The notes under the pieces were generated by a model, which searched no databases, was not told the origin of the DNA, and saw nothing but the letters and a program-made list of their open reading frames with translations. DNA of 64,000 nt from Spongiibacter thalassae (GTDB lineage Bacteria; Pseudomonadota; Gammaproteobacteria; Pseudomonadales; Spongiibacteraceae), in assembly GCF_012272835.1 (NCBI RefSeq), contig NZ_JAAWWK010000002.1:587451-651450 (forward strand), in the 5' to 3' direction. Below are positions 36,216 to 45,107 of this stretch, piece after piece. A program made the translations under genes and the position numbers. Position 1 is the first letter of the stretch; every line of letters begins with the position of its first letter.

Positions 36216-37192
36216 GTTTGCTGGAAGTCGAAAATCTGTCGCTGCATATTGGAGCCCTGCACGCTCTGCGAGGGGTTTCCTTCAGCCTTGATGCCGGGGA
36301 ATGTCGCGCTCTGGTTGGGGAATCGGGCTGCGGTAAGTCGCTCACCGCGATGAGCCTGCTCGGGCTGACTCCCCCTGGGGCGGTGTTCCATGCCGATGCC
36401 TTCACCCTCGCGGGCGAGGTCCTGCCTGCTCAGGGTAGTCCTGCCTGGCGTCGGCACCGGGGCGCTGACATCGCGATGATTTTCCAAAATCCGATGACGG
36501 CGTTAAACCCCACGCAGACCGTTGGCGCACAGTTGGCCGAGTCCTTCGTGCTGCATCGAAATCTGGGACGGCGGGAGGCAATGACGGCAGCGGTAGCGCT
36601 GCTGGAGCGCCTGGCAATTCCGCAGCCGGCGCAGCGCGCCGCCCAATACCCCTTTGAGTTCTCCGGCGGTATGTTGCAGCGGGTGATGATCGCCATGGCG
36701 GTGGCCTGCCGACCGAAACTGTTGATTGCCGATGAGCCGACGACGGCGCTGGATGTGACGGTGCAGGCGGAGGTGCTTACCCTGTTGGCGGAATTACAGC
36801 GAGAACAGGGCACAGCGCTGCTGTTTATTACCCACGACCTTGGCGTGGTGGCAGAGATTGCCGACAGCGTCACCGTGATGTATGCCGGCGAGAGTGTTGA
36901 ATCCGGCTCGGTGGCACAGATATTCAATCGCACTGCACACCCATACAGCGCGGCGTTGCGGGCCGCAGTACCCAGTCTTAAACAGGACCGACGACCGGAG
37001 GGCATTGTTGGCAGTCCACCGGATTTGCGCCGGGAGGTAACTGGTTGCGCCTTTGCCCCGCGCTGTCGCCAGCGCATGGCAATATGTGAAGACACAGTGC
37101 CGGAGTTTCAATGTGGAGAGGGGCAGCGAGTACGTTGCTGGCGTTGGCATCCGGACCATCCCCTGCGCTGGCGGGAGGCCGAAAATGGCTGA
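36212..37192 (+). CDS. oppD: Oligopeptide ABC transporter ATP-binding protein, OppD type
   Basis: 326 residues, ATGA overlap with oppC. Walker A GESGCGKS, Q-loop IFQNPMTALNP, signature FSGGMLQRV, Walker B LLIADEPTTALD and H-loop FITHDLG are all intact. The C-terminal oligopeptide-transporter extension has a Cys cluster (CAFAPRCRQRMAIC ... C) that in DppD/OppD relatives binds an Fe-S cluster. It pairs with OppF. Confidence 0.94.
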   Translation: MSLLEVENLSLHIGALHALRGVSFSLDAGECRALVGESGCGKSLTAMSLLGLTPPGAVFHADAFTLAGEVLPAQGSPAWRRHRGADIAMIFQNPMTALNPTQTVGAQLAESFVLHRNLGRREAMTAAVALLERLAIPQPAQRAAQYPFEFSGGMLQRVMIAMAVACRPKLLIADEPTTALDVTVQAEVLTLLAELQREQGTALLFITHDLGVVAEIADSVTVMYAGESVESGSVAQIFNRTAHPYSAALRAAVPSLKQDRRPEGIVGSPPDLRREVTGCAFAPRCRQRMAICEDTVPEFQCGEGQRVRCWRWHPDHPLRWREAENG

Positions 37193-38189
37193 GCGCCTGG
37201 TGTCAATGAGGGGCTTGAGTTGCCATTTTCCCGCCGCCGAGGCTGGCGTGAAGCTCGCCGCTGTGGACGCTGTCGACCTGGATATTTACGCCGGGGAAAT
37301 TCTGGGTCTGGTGGGTGAGAGCGGTTCGGGGAAGTCAACACTGGGGCGAATGCTGGCGGGTCTGCAACAGCCGAGTGCAGGTACCCTGCGTTTTCACGGC
37401 GAGAGTGATGCCGGTCGTGCCCGCATCTCTTCTGTGCAAATGGTATTTCAAGACAGCTACGCCAGTCTGAATCCGCGGCGGCGTATTATCGACAGTTTGA
37501 TGGAGCCGCTGGGGGTTGCCCGGGTCAGTACCCGCGACAAGTTAAGCAAAGCGGCCAAATGGCTTGAGCGGGTGGGGCTGAGCCGCGATGCGGGTGAGCG
37601 TTTTCCCCATGAGTTATCCGGCGGCCAGCGCCAGCGTGTCGGCATAGCCCGGGCCTTTATTGCCGAACCGCGACTGGTGGTGTGTGATGAAGCGGTGTCG
37701 GCCCTTGATGTGTCAGTCCAGGCGCAAATTATCAACTTATTGCAGGATATCCAGCGGGACAGCGGTACGGCTATCGTATTTATCGCCCACGATCTGGCGG
37801 TGGTGCGCAGCCTGGCGGATCGCACCGCGGTGATGTATCTGGGGGAGATTGTCGAGCTGGGCAGCAGCGCGCAGGTGTTCTCCCGCCCCTTGCACCCCTA
37901 TACTCGCAATTTGCTGGCGGCTCACCCCGAGGCAGAGTTGAACTCCCAGGGGCGGCATCGACGCAAGGTTGCACCGGCGCAGGAGCGCCGTTTGCCCTTG
38001 AGCAACGACAGCGGCTGCCGCTATGCCCCGCGCTGCTCGCTGGCAAAACCCTTCTGTCTGCGCACGCCCCCGGCTCTGGCTGTCAGCGAGGCGGGCAGTG
38101 AGGTCGCCTGTCATCGCCTGAGGGAGATCGAGCAATACCTTGCGTCGAGGGCGGCGAAAGCTCACGACGACGAATCATCAATTTTGTAA
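37185..38189 (+). CDS. oppF: Oligopeptide ABC transporter ATP-binding protein, OppF type
   Basis: 334 residues. Walker A GESGSGKS, Q-loop VFQDSYASLNP, signature LSGGQRQRV, Walker B LVVCDEAVSALD and H-loop IAHD are present. The C-terminal Cys-containing extension ends CRYAPRCSLAKPFC. The frame opens earlier at 37053, but the ATG at 37185 has GGGAGG 7 bases upstream and gives the family N-terminus. It overlaps the oppD end by 8 bases, so the five transporter genes form one tightly coupled operon. Confidence 0.94.
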   Translation: MAERLVSMRGLSCHFPAAEAGVKLAAVDAVDLDIYAGEILGLVGESGSGKSTLGRMLAGLQQPSAGTLRFHGESDAGRARISSVQMVFQDSYASLNPRRRIIDSLMEPLGVARVSTRDKLSKAAKWLERVGLSRDAGERFPHELSGGQRQRVGIARAFIAEPRLVVCDEAVSALDVSVQAQIINLLQDIQRDSGTAIVFIAHDLAVVRSLADRTAVMYLGEIVELGSSAQVFSRPLHPYTRNLLAAHPEAELNSQGRHRRKVAPAQERRLPLSNDSGCRYAPRCSLAKPFCLRTPPALAVSEAGSEVACHRLREIEQYLASRAAKAHDDESSIL

Positions 38190-38220
38190 TTGGGCCGTAT
38201 GGCCGCTATGGAAGTGGTAA

Positions 38221-38682
38221 ATGAACGTAAAAATAGAAATTCCCGCGCTGATGGTAATGGCGTCTGCACTGCTTAAATCGCGAATCGTTGACGCCCAGCG
38301 GGTAGTTGGCAAGCAGTATTTCCGCGAGCTGGAAAAGGGCAATCCGGTGCTTTTGTCCGACGTGAAACTGGAAGATAACTCGACAATGCGTTTCAGCCTG
38401 TCGATGAATACCGAGGAATTCCGTGGGCCGTTAAATTTCAGCGCGTTTCGCAATCAGGTAATAATGCTGATTGATACCTACGCCAAGTTTCTTGAAACCG
38501 AGCAGGAGCCTCGGGTCATGAGCGACGACGGCAATGTGCAGCACGTGATTTTTGTGCCAGTAATCAGTCAGATGCAGAACAATCTCAATGCGCTGGTGAT
38601 GGCGTTTGAACAACGCAATAACGCCGAGATACGTCTACAATTGATGTTCGTGGACCCCGAGCAGTTCGTCGCGAAGGGGTAA
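38221..38682 (+). CDS. Conserved-looking protein of unknown function
   Basis: 153 residues, no signal peptide or transmembrane helix. I do not recognise a family. It looks soluble and mixed alpha/beta (for example MRFSLSMNTEEFRGPLNFSAFRNQVIMLIDTYAKFL and VIFVPVISQMQNNLNALVMAFEQR). The ATG follows GGAAGTGG and lies 31 bases after oppF, so it may be the last gene of the transporter transcript. It precedes fadD, which has its own likely promoter. Confidence 0.7.
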   Translation: MNVKIEIPALMVMASALLKSRIVDAQRVVGKQYFRELEKGNPVLLSDVKLEDNSTMRFSLSMNTEEFRGPLNFSAFRNQVIMLIDTYAKFLETEQEPRVMSDDGNVQHVIFVPVISQMQNNLNALVMAFEQRNNAEIRLQLMFVDPEQFVAKG

Positions 38683-38688
38683 GCAGTG

Positions 38689-38717
38689 TTGACAGTGAAC
38701 ACAAATCTCGCTAGTTT
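38689..38717 (+). promoter_or_regulatory. Probable fadD promoter
   Basis: TTGACA at 38689-38694, a 17-base spacer, then TAGTTT at 38712-38717. A 96-base leader remains before the TTG start of fadD. The -35 is perfect and the -10 weak. Confidence 0.5.
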
Positions 38718-38813
38718 GCCGAAATTGCGCGCGGTTCTTTAGGCACTCGACCAGAGCTCTGGCTTCGGGACTGTTAACCGCGTAAATAACAAAAACACCG
38801 TTAGGGGGCGACC

Positions 38814-40514
38814 TTGTCTGAGTCACAACAGCAAATTGCAGAAATCATCAAAGCTGCGCGGGAGCGTATTGGCCTGTCCAATGAGGTTGATCTGGGAGAG
38901 TTTCCCAACCTCGTGGGCATGTTTAACTACTGCGTAACAACCTACGCCGACAAACCAGCGGTGACCTGCCTGGGGGCAACCCTGACCTACGGTGACCTCG
39001 ACCGTCTGTCCCGTCAGTTTGCGGCCTACCTGCTGGAAGACAGCGGCTTGCAGCCCGGCGACCGCATTGCGATCCAGATGCCCAATATTCTGCAATATCC
39101 GGTGGTGCTGTTCGGTGCGCTGCGTGCCGGTATGATTGTGGTGAACACCAACCCGTTGTACAGCGAACGTGAGCTGAAACACCAGCTTGTCGACTCCGGT
39201 GCCAAGGCCATTGTGGTGCTGGCGAATATTGCCAAAATCGCCAGCGTGGTGGTGCCTGATACCGGCGTCACCCAAGTCATTGTCACCGAAGTCGGCGACT
39301 TGCACCCTACGTTCAAGCGTCATCTGATTAACAAGGCGCTGAAGTATGTGAAAAAAGAAGTGCCTGCGGTGAAGTTCAAGTCTTCGATCAGCTTTTTGAA
39401 AGCGCTTGCCAAGGGTAAGGGTAAAAAAGTGGTCGATGCCTCACCGGATGCCGAATCCCTGGCCCTGCTGCAATACACCGGTGGCACCACAGGTGTGTCC
39501 AAGGGCGCGATGATCAGTCATCGCAACCTGATGGCGAACGTGCTGCAAAGCCGCGAAAATTTCTACAGCTATGGCCTCGAAGCGGGCAAAGAGTCGTTTA
39601 TTGCGCCGTTGCCGCTCTACCATATTTACTCGTTCATGCTGGCCTTTGTGGTTATGCTGCAGGGCAATCGCTCCATTTTGATACCGAATCCCCGCGACCT
39701 GGACAGCGTTATCAAGGAAATGAAGCGCAATACCTGGAGCGGCATGAGCGGCATCAATACGCTGTTTGTTCAGCTGTGCAAGCATCCTGAATTCCCCAAG
39801 CTTGATTTTTCCAACCTGAAAGTGACCCTTTCAGGGGGCATGGCGTTGACGGCGGGGGCCGCCAAAACCTGGAAAGATGTGACCGGTGCCGAAATTTACG
39901 AGGGCTACGGCCTGACCGAAACTTCGCCGGTGGTTTCTATTAACCCCGGTGGCGCGAATCAGGTGGGCACCATTGGTTTGCCCTTGCCGGGTACAGAAGT
40001 GCGTCTGGTGGACGACGACGGCAACGATGTGCCCCTGGGTGAACGCGGTGAGCTGTGCATTCGTGGTCCACAGGTGATGATGGGCTACTGGCAGCGTCCT
40101 GACGAAACCGATAAAACCATCAAGGACGGTTGGCTGTACACTGGTGATGTGGCGGTGGTGCAGGACGACGGCTACCTGAAAATTGTCGATCGCAAGAAAG
40201 ATATGATTCTGGTGTCCGGCTTTAATGTCTACCCCAACGAAATTGAAGATGTGCTCAGCGCCCACCCGAATATCGCCGAGTGCGCGGCCATTGGTGTGCC
40301 GGATGAAAAATCCGGTGAGGCGGTGAAAATCTTTGTGGCACCGAAGTCGGGTACCATTGATGAAGCGGAATTGAAGGAATTTTTGCGCGATCGCCTGACC
40401 GGCTATAAAATGCCGCGCTATATCGAGGTTCGTGATGAGCTGCCCAAAACCAATGTGGGTAAGGTATTGCGCCGTACACTGCGCGACGAGGAGCTGGCGA
40501 AACGGGCTAGCTGA
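38814..40514 (+). CDS. fadD: Long-chain fatty acid-CoA ligase FadD
   Basis: 566 residues of the AMP-forming ANL superfamily. The P-loop-like motif YTGGTTGVSKGAMISHRN, the GYGLTETSPVVS motif and the C-terminal DGWLYTGDVAVVQDDGYLKIVDRKKDMI with the hinge are present. A VGKVLRRTLRD C-terminus contains the catalytic Lys. It activates exogenous fatty acids for beta-oxidation or lipid synthesis. The start is TTG with a strong AGGGGGCG 4 bases upstream. Confidence 0.92.
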   Translation: MSESQQQIAEIIKAARERIGLSNEVDLGEFPNLVGMFNYCVTTYADKPAVTCLGATLTYGDLDRLSRQFAAYLLEDSGLQPGDRIAIQMPNILQYPVVLFGALRAGMIVVNTNPLYSERELKHQLVDSGAKAIVVLANIAKIASVVVPDTGVTQVIVTEVGDLHPTFKRHLINKALKYVKKEVPAVKFKSSISFLKALAKGKGKKVVDASPDAESLALLQYTGGTTGVSKGAMISHRNLMANVLQSRENFYSYGLEAGKESFIAPLPLYHIYSFMLAFVVMLQGNRSILIPNPRDLDSVIKEMKRNTWSGMSGINTLFVQLCKHPEFPKLDFSNLKVTLSGGMALTAGAAKTWKDVTGAEIYEGYGLTETSPVVSINPGGANQVGTIGLPLPGTEVRLVDDDGNDVPLGERGELCIRGPQVMMGYWQRPDETDKTIKDGWLYTGDVAVVQDDGYLKIVDRKKDMILVSGFNVYPNEIEDVLSAHPNIAECAAIGVPDEKSGEAVKIFVAPKSGTIDEAELKEFLRDRLTGYKMPRYIEVRDELPKTNVGKVLRRTLRDEELAKRAS

Positions 40515-40532
40515 TTGATCGCAGCACAAGCA

Positions 40533-40559
40533 AGGGCGCCTGAGGGCGCCCTTTTTTTT
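40533..40559 (+). terminator. Intrinsic terminator after fadD
   Basis: AGGGCGCC / GGCGCCCT with a short loop (TGAG region) followed by eight T's, 19 bases after the fadD stop. Confidence 0.9.
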
Positions 40560-40602
40560 GGCTTTTCGCCGGGTCTGGTGAAGAGCCATCATTTGGAGAA
40601 CT

Positions 40603-43600
40603 ATGTCTGCCGCAGAATGGGACACGATTAGCCGCCAGATCGAGCAGTGCTACCTGCCGGATCGCTGGCCACTTCGGCAACACTTGCAACGTTTGCGCCG
40701 CCGGAGTGAAGGTGACGAGGCACTGGCGGAGTCGCTGGCGGAATTGCAGCGGCGTATGGCGCAGTCGCAGGCCAGGGTTGAGCGGCGCCGAGCCGGTGTC
40801 CCCAACATTAGCTATCCCCCAAACTTGCCAGTGAGCGAGCGGCTGGAGGATATCCGCGCGGCGATTGAAGGGCATCAGGTGGTGGTACTTGCCGGAGCGA
40901 CCGGCTCGGGCAAAACCACGCAAATTCCCAAACTGTGTTTGCAAATGGGCCGGGGAGTGAGCGGCATGATTGCCCACACCCAGCCGCGGCGGCTGGCGGC
41001 CAGAACAGTGGCGGAACGGATCGCTGACGAACTCGGTACGCGAGTCGGTGAGGCCGTGGCCTATCAGGTGCGGTTTCAGGACGTCAGTTCTGACGACAGT
41101 TATATCAAGCTGATGACCGATGGGATTTTGCTGGCGGCGATTCAGCAGGACCGGTATCTCAATCAGTACGACACCATCATTATCGACGAGGCCCATGAGC
41201 GCAGTCTGAACATCGATTTTCTGCTGGGCTATCTGAAAACCCTGCTGCCGAAGCGGCCCGACCTCAAGATCATTATCACCTCGGCGACGATCGACCTTGA
41301 ACGGTTTTCAGCCCACTTCGACAATGCGCCGGTGATTGAAGTGTCCGGGCGAACCTTCCCGGTGGAATATCGCTATCGCCCGCTGGAGGAGTTGAGCGCC
41401 GAGCAGGATCTTGGCGTAGGCATTGAATCTACGCTGCGAGAGTTGATGGCCGAAGGGGCTCACCAACGGGGTGATACCCTGGTATTCCTCAGTGGTGAGC
41501 GTGAAATTCGCGAAACCGCCAGGCATTTGCGCAATGCCGAATTGCCCGGGGCAGACATTTTACCGTTATACGCGCGACTCAGTGCCGGTGAGCAACAGCG
41601 GATTTTTGATACCTCCAAGCGCCGGGGGTGGCGGGTGGTGTTGGCCACCAACGTTGCCGAAACCTCGCTGACAGTGCCGGGTATACACTATGTGATCGAT
41701 GCCGGAACGGCCCGCATCAGTCGCTACAGCGTGCGCAGCAAGGTGCAGCGCCTGCCCATCGAACCGATTTCCCAGGCCAGCGCCAATCAGCGCTCGGGTC
41801 GCTGTGGTCGCCTGGCGCCGGGTATTGCTTACCGGCTATACAGCGAAGACGATTTTGAGCGCCGCCCGGCCTTTACCGAACCGGAAATCCAGCGTACCAA
41901 CCTCGCCGCGGTGATTTTGCAGATGCTCCAGCTTGGGCTGGGGGATATTCGCAAATTCCCCTTTGTTGACCCGCCAGACTCCCGCTTTGTCCGTGACGGC
42001 TACGCCCTGTTGCAGGAGCTGGGCGCGGTGGAGAATGAAAAGCTCACGCCGCTGGGGCGTCAACTGGGCAAGTTCCCGGTAGATCCCCGCATTGGTCGCC
42101 TGCTGTTGGCGGCGGCGGAGAAGGGCTGTCTGAACGAAATGCTGATTATCGCCAGTGCGCTGAGTATTCAGGATCCCCGTGAACGCCCCGCCGATAAGCA
42201 GCAAGCCGCCGACGAGAAGCACCGCCGCTTCTGGCATGAACAGTCAGATTTTATGGCCTTTGTTTCACTGTGGGAGTACGCCGAAGAGCAGCGTCAGGCG
42301 CTCAGCGCCAATCAGTGGCAGAAGCTGTGCAAGCGGGAATTTCTCAGTTGGATGCGCATGCGCGAGTGGCGGGAGGTTCACCACCAACTGCGCCTGATGG
42401 CGCGGCAGATGAAACTCAAGGTGAATACAGAACCCGCCGATTATGCCAGCGTTCATCAGGCGTTGTTACCGGGATTTCTCGGCCAGATTGCCAACCGCGC
42501 TGAGGCTCGGGAGTATCTGGGCGCACGCAATCGCTCACTGCGTATTTTTCCCGGCTCGTCGTTGCGCAAAAAAACGCCGCCTTGGATAGTGGCCGCCGAA
42601 TTGGCGGAAACCTCCCAATTGTTTGCTCGCTGTGTTGCCGCGATTGAGCCGGAGTGGCTGTTTGGTATCAACGACAGCCTGCTGAAACGCCATTACCATG
42701 AGCCGCGCTGGCAGGCGCGTACAGGCCGGGTGATGGCCTATGAACAGACCCTGCTTTACGGTCTGTGTATTCGCGATCGCCACCGAGTGCATTACGGACC
42801 GATTGACCCGGTGGTGTCCCGGGAAATACTGATCCGCGAAGCGCTGGTTGAGGGGCGCTACCGGGGCAAGGCCGCGTTTTTTGCCCACAACCGCCGGCTC
42901 ATCGCCGAAGTGGCCGAAATGGAAGACAAGGCCCGACGCCGGGACATGCTGGTGTCGGACGAGGAGTTGTTCCGTTATTACGATGAGCGGATTCCCGCAG
43001 GGATAACGACTGCCAAGCAGCTGGAATCCTGGCTGAAAAAGTCTGCTGACCGCGATCTGCTGAAAATGTCCAGGGGCGATGTGATGCGCCAACTGGAATC
43101 GGTTGACGGCGCGCAGTTCCCCGACACGATGACAGCGGGGGGGATTCAGCTTGCACTGGAATACCGCTTTGAACCGGGGCACCCGGAAGACGGTGTCAGT
43201 GTGCGCCTGCCATTGAAGTACCTGCACAGTATTCCCGACGGGCGCTTTCACTGGTTGGTGCCGGGTCTGCTGCGGGAGAAATGTATAGCCCTGGTAAAGG
43301 CCCTGCCCAAGGCGCAGCGCAAGCAATTGGTGCCGGTGCCGGATTATGTAGACCGGGCCTTATCGCGGATGCGACCCAGTGACGAACCCCTGCTGCCAGC
43401 GCTGGCGGCGCGTCTCAGTCAGCTGAGTGATGTGGCTATTGATCTGTCAGCCTGGGCAGAGGCCGAGATTGACGATTACTACCGCGCCAATATCAAGGTG
43501 CTGGATGAAACTGGCAAGGTGCTGGAGCAGGGGCGCGATATGCGCCGTCTGCGAGAGGTGTTGGCCGATGCGGTGCAGCGCAGCATCGCCGAGGAGAGCG

Positions 43601-44499
43601 CCGACCAGTTTGACCGGCAGGTGCTCCATGAGTGGACGATACCCGAGCTGCCGGTTGAGCATCAATTCAAACAGGCCGGTGCCACTCTGACGGCATACCC
43701 CTGTCTGCGGGATCTCGGTGATGGGGTGGAATTGGGCTTGGCGGAAACCCTGGATGAGGCGACCGCGCTCAGCGAGCGCGGGGTGCTGCGTTTGTTGTTG
43801 CTGCGCTTGCCCCAGCAGGTGAAAACACTGCGCGGCAATCTGTTTCGCGACAATGCCATTCAGCTGCAATTTGCTGCGACGGGACAGGATAAGGCCCGCT
43901 GGCTGGAAAATTGTTTATTGGTCGCCGCGCGCTCGGTGTTTTTAACCGAGGGCACGAGATTGCCGAGAACCGAAGACGAGTTCGATAAAATATGGCAGGC
44001 GGGGCGGGCCAATTTCCACGATCAGGCCCAGGCCTACGGCGAATTATTGAAGCGCATCCTGGCGCATTTTTCGTCGATTAAACGACGCCTGAAAAAACTG
44101 AATAGCCTGAGCTGGATTCACAGCATTAATGATATTCAGCACCAGCTGGCGGGATTGTTTCAGGAGGATTTTATCTGCCGGGTCGATGGGGACATTCTTG
44201 CCGAATATCCCCGATACCTGGCGGCAATCGAAGAGCGTCTCGACAAACTCGACGGTCATTATCAACGCGATCGGCAGTGCACGCTAGTGGTGGAGCCACT
44301 GCAACAGCAATGCGACGCGCTGTTGGAACGATCGCCGGAGTTGTGGCAAAAATCCCCCTTATTGCGAGAATATCGCTGGCTGCTGGAGGAGTTACGTGTC
44401 TCCCTTTTCGCTCAGCGACTGGGCACCAAACAATCGGTGTCAGAAAAACGCCTCAAGCAATTGTGGAAAGAACTTCAGCAGGATGTAACATTCAGTTAG
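40603..44499 (+). CDS. hrpA: ATP-dependent RNA helicase HrpA
   Basis: 1298 residues, the normal HrpA size. It is a DEAH-box helicase with motif I GATGSGKTTQ, motif Ia TQPRRLAA, motif II DEAH, motif III SAT, motif V TNVAETSLTVPG and motif VI QRSGRCGR. HA2 and OB-fold domains follow, then a long C-terminal HrpA-specific region. In E. coli it acts in mRNA processing and in rescue of stalled ribosomes. The ATG follows GGAG and a terminator separates it from fadD, so it is likely monocistronic. Confidence 0.94.
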   Translation: MSAAEWDTISRQIEQCYLPDRWPLRQHLQRLRRRSEGDEALAESLAELQRRMAQSQARVERRRAGVPNISYPPNLPVSERLEDIRAAIEGHQVVVLAGATGSGKTTQIPKLCLQMGRGVSGMIAHTQPRRLAARTVAERIADELGTRVGEAVAYQVRFQDVSSDDSYIKLMTDGILLAAIQQDRYLNQYDTIIIDEAHERSLNIDFLLGYLKTLLPKRPDLKIIITSATIDLERFSAHFDNAPVIEVSGRTFPVEYRYRPLEELSAEQDLGVGIESTLRELMAEGAHQRGDTLVFLSGEREIRETARHLRNAELPGADILPLYARLSAGEQQRIFDTSKRRGWRVVLATNVAETSLTVPGIHYVIDAGTARISRYSVRSKVQRLPIEPISQASANQRSGRCGRLAPGIAYRLYSEDDFERRPAFTEPEIQRTNLAAVILQMLQLGLGDIRKFPFVDPPDSRFVRDGYALLQELGAVENEKLTPLGRQLGKFPVDPRIGRLLLAAAEKGCLNEMLIIASALSIQDPRERPADKQQAADEKHRRFWHEQSDFMAFVSLWEYAEEQRQALSANQWQKLCKREFLSWMRMREWREVHHQLRLMARQMKLKVNTEPADYASVHQALLPGFLGQIANRAEAREYLGARNRSLRIFPGSSLRKKTPPWIVAAELAETSQLFARCVAAIEPEWLFGINDSLLKRHYHEPRWQARTGRVMAYEQTLLYGLCIRDRHRVHYGPIDPVVSREILIREALVEGRYRGKAAFFAHNRRLIAEVAEMEDKARRRDMLVSDEELFRYYDERIPAGITTAKQLESWLKKSADRDLLKMSRGDVMRQLESVDGAQFPDTMTAGGIQLALEYRFEPGHPEDGVSVRLPLKYLHSIPDGRFHWLVPGLLREKCIALVKALPKAQRKQLVPVPDYVDRALSRMRPSDEPLLPALAARLSQLSDVAIDLSAWAEAEIDDYYRANIKVLDETGKVLEQGRDMRRLREVLADAVQRSIAEESADQFDRQVLHEWTIPELPVEHQFKQAGATLTAYPCLRDLGDGVELGLAETLDEATALSERGVLRLLLLRLPQQVKTLRGNLFRDNAIQLQFAATGQDKARWLENCLLVAARSVFLTEGTRLPRTEDEFDKIWQAGRANFHDQAQAYGELLKRILAHFSSIKRRLKKLNSLSWIHSINDIQHQLAGLFQEDFICRVDGDILAEYPRYLAAIEERLDKLDGHYQRDRQCTLVVEPLQQQCDALLERSPELWQKSPLLREYRWLLEELRVSLFAQRLGTKQSVSEKRLKQLWKELQQDVTFS

Positions 44500-44699
44500 C
44501 GTGCTCGTCAGTAGTGTGTAAAGGGGGATATTTGCGAGCTGCGGCTTGTGTTGTCTTCTTTAACAGCTAAATTAAGACTGTCTGAAATCCGGGGGTCGTG
44601 ATAACCACGTAATAGGTGGCGAGATCACTGACTACCAATATTTCGATAGTGAACCGTGATCTATCAATGGCGATTCCCGCCGCCCAAGGAGAAACTACT
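44500..44699 (+). other. 200-base intergenic region upstream of the bufferin-like operon
   Basis: It must hold the promoter of the EGKCG cluster. A 13-base inverted repeat CGTG-ATAAC-CACG (44597-44609) lies ~90 bases upstream of the ATG and could be an operator. No clear sigma-70 hexamers are seen. Related clusters are often under ECF sigma control, which would fit, but I cannot assign the motif. Confidence 0.35.
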
Positions 44700-45107
44700 A
44701 TGGCGTCATTTTCAAAAAAACCGCTGGCTACCGCGTTCAGTGCCGCGCTGCTTGCCACCGCAATCACTCCCGCAATGGCCGACAGCAACCCCTTTGCAGC
44801 AAACCAACTTTCCGGTGGCTACGACCTGAGCAACTCAATGGGTAATTCCGACAAGGCTGAGAAGAGCGAAGCCAAGTGCGGAGAGGGTAAGTGCGGCGAA
44901 GGTAAATGTGGTGCCGAGAAAAAAGCCGCGAAGGAAGGTAAATGTGGCGAAGGCAAATGCGGCGAAGGTAAGTGTGGTGCCGAGAAAAAAGCCGTGAAGG
45001 AAGGCAAGTGTGGCGAAGGGAAGTGCGGTGAAGGTAAGTGTGGCGCCGATAAAGCGGCCAAGGCTGTTAAAGAAGGCAAATGTGGTGAGGGTAAATGCGG
45101 CCACTAG
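44700..45107 (+). CDS. hvfA: Bufferin/HvfA-like RiPP precursor with EGKCG repeats
   Basis: 135 residues. The N-terminus is a Sec signal peptide (KKPLATAFSAALLATAITPAMA). A short spacer (DSNPFAANQLSGGYDLSNSMGNS) leads into a Cys-rich C-terminus with ten EGKCG pentapeptides and one EAKCG. They are arranged as three ~22-residue units (three motifs, then A-E/D-K..A..K) plus a final pair. Known relatives (HvfA/bufferins) are modified at the EGKCG cysteines by an MNIO enzyme and bind copper in the periplasm. The start at 44700 follows AAGGAG; the frame open from 44616 is upstream sequence. Codons for the last motif also supply the ribosome binding site of the next gene. Confidence 0.9.
   Translation: MASFSKKPLATAFSAALLATAITPAMADSNPFAANQLSGGYDLSNSMGNSDKAEKSEAKCGEGKCGEGKCGAEKKAAKEGKCGEGKCGEGKCGAEKKAVKEGKCGEGKCGEGKCGADKAAKAVKEGKCGEGKCGH
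44868..45104 (+). repeat. EGKCG-coding tandem repeat
   Basis: Eleven 15-base units encoding E(G/A)KCG occur in clusters of three, three, three and two, separated by AEKKAAK-like linkers. Synonymous codons vary (GGC/GGT/GGG, AAA/AAG, TGC/TGT), so the repeat is maintained at protein level. It is part of the precursor gene. Confidence 0.9.

Noticed and set aside
39831-41196. Minus-strand frames of 229-264 residues over fadD and hrpA
   Set aside because: Shadows of conserved plus-strand genes; no independent evidence.
44868-45104. CRISPR-like array
   Set aside because: The units are contiguous 15-base codons for EGKCG with synonymous variation and no spacers; it is protein-coding.
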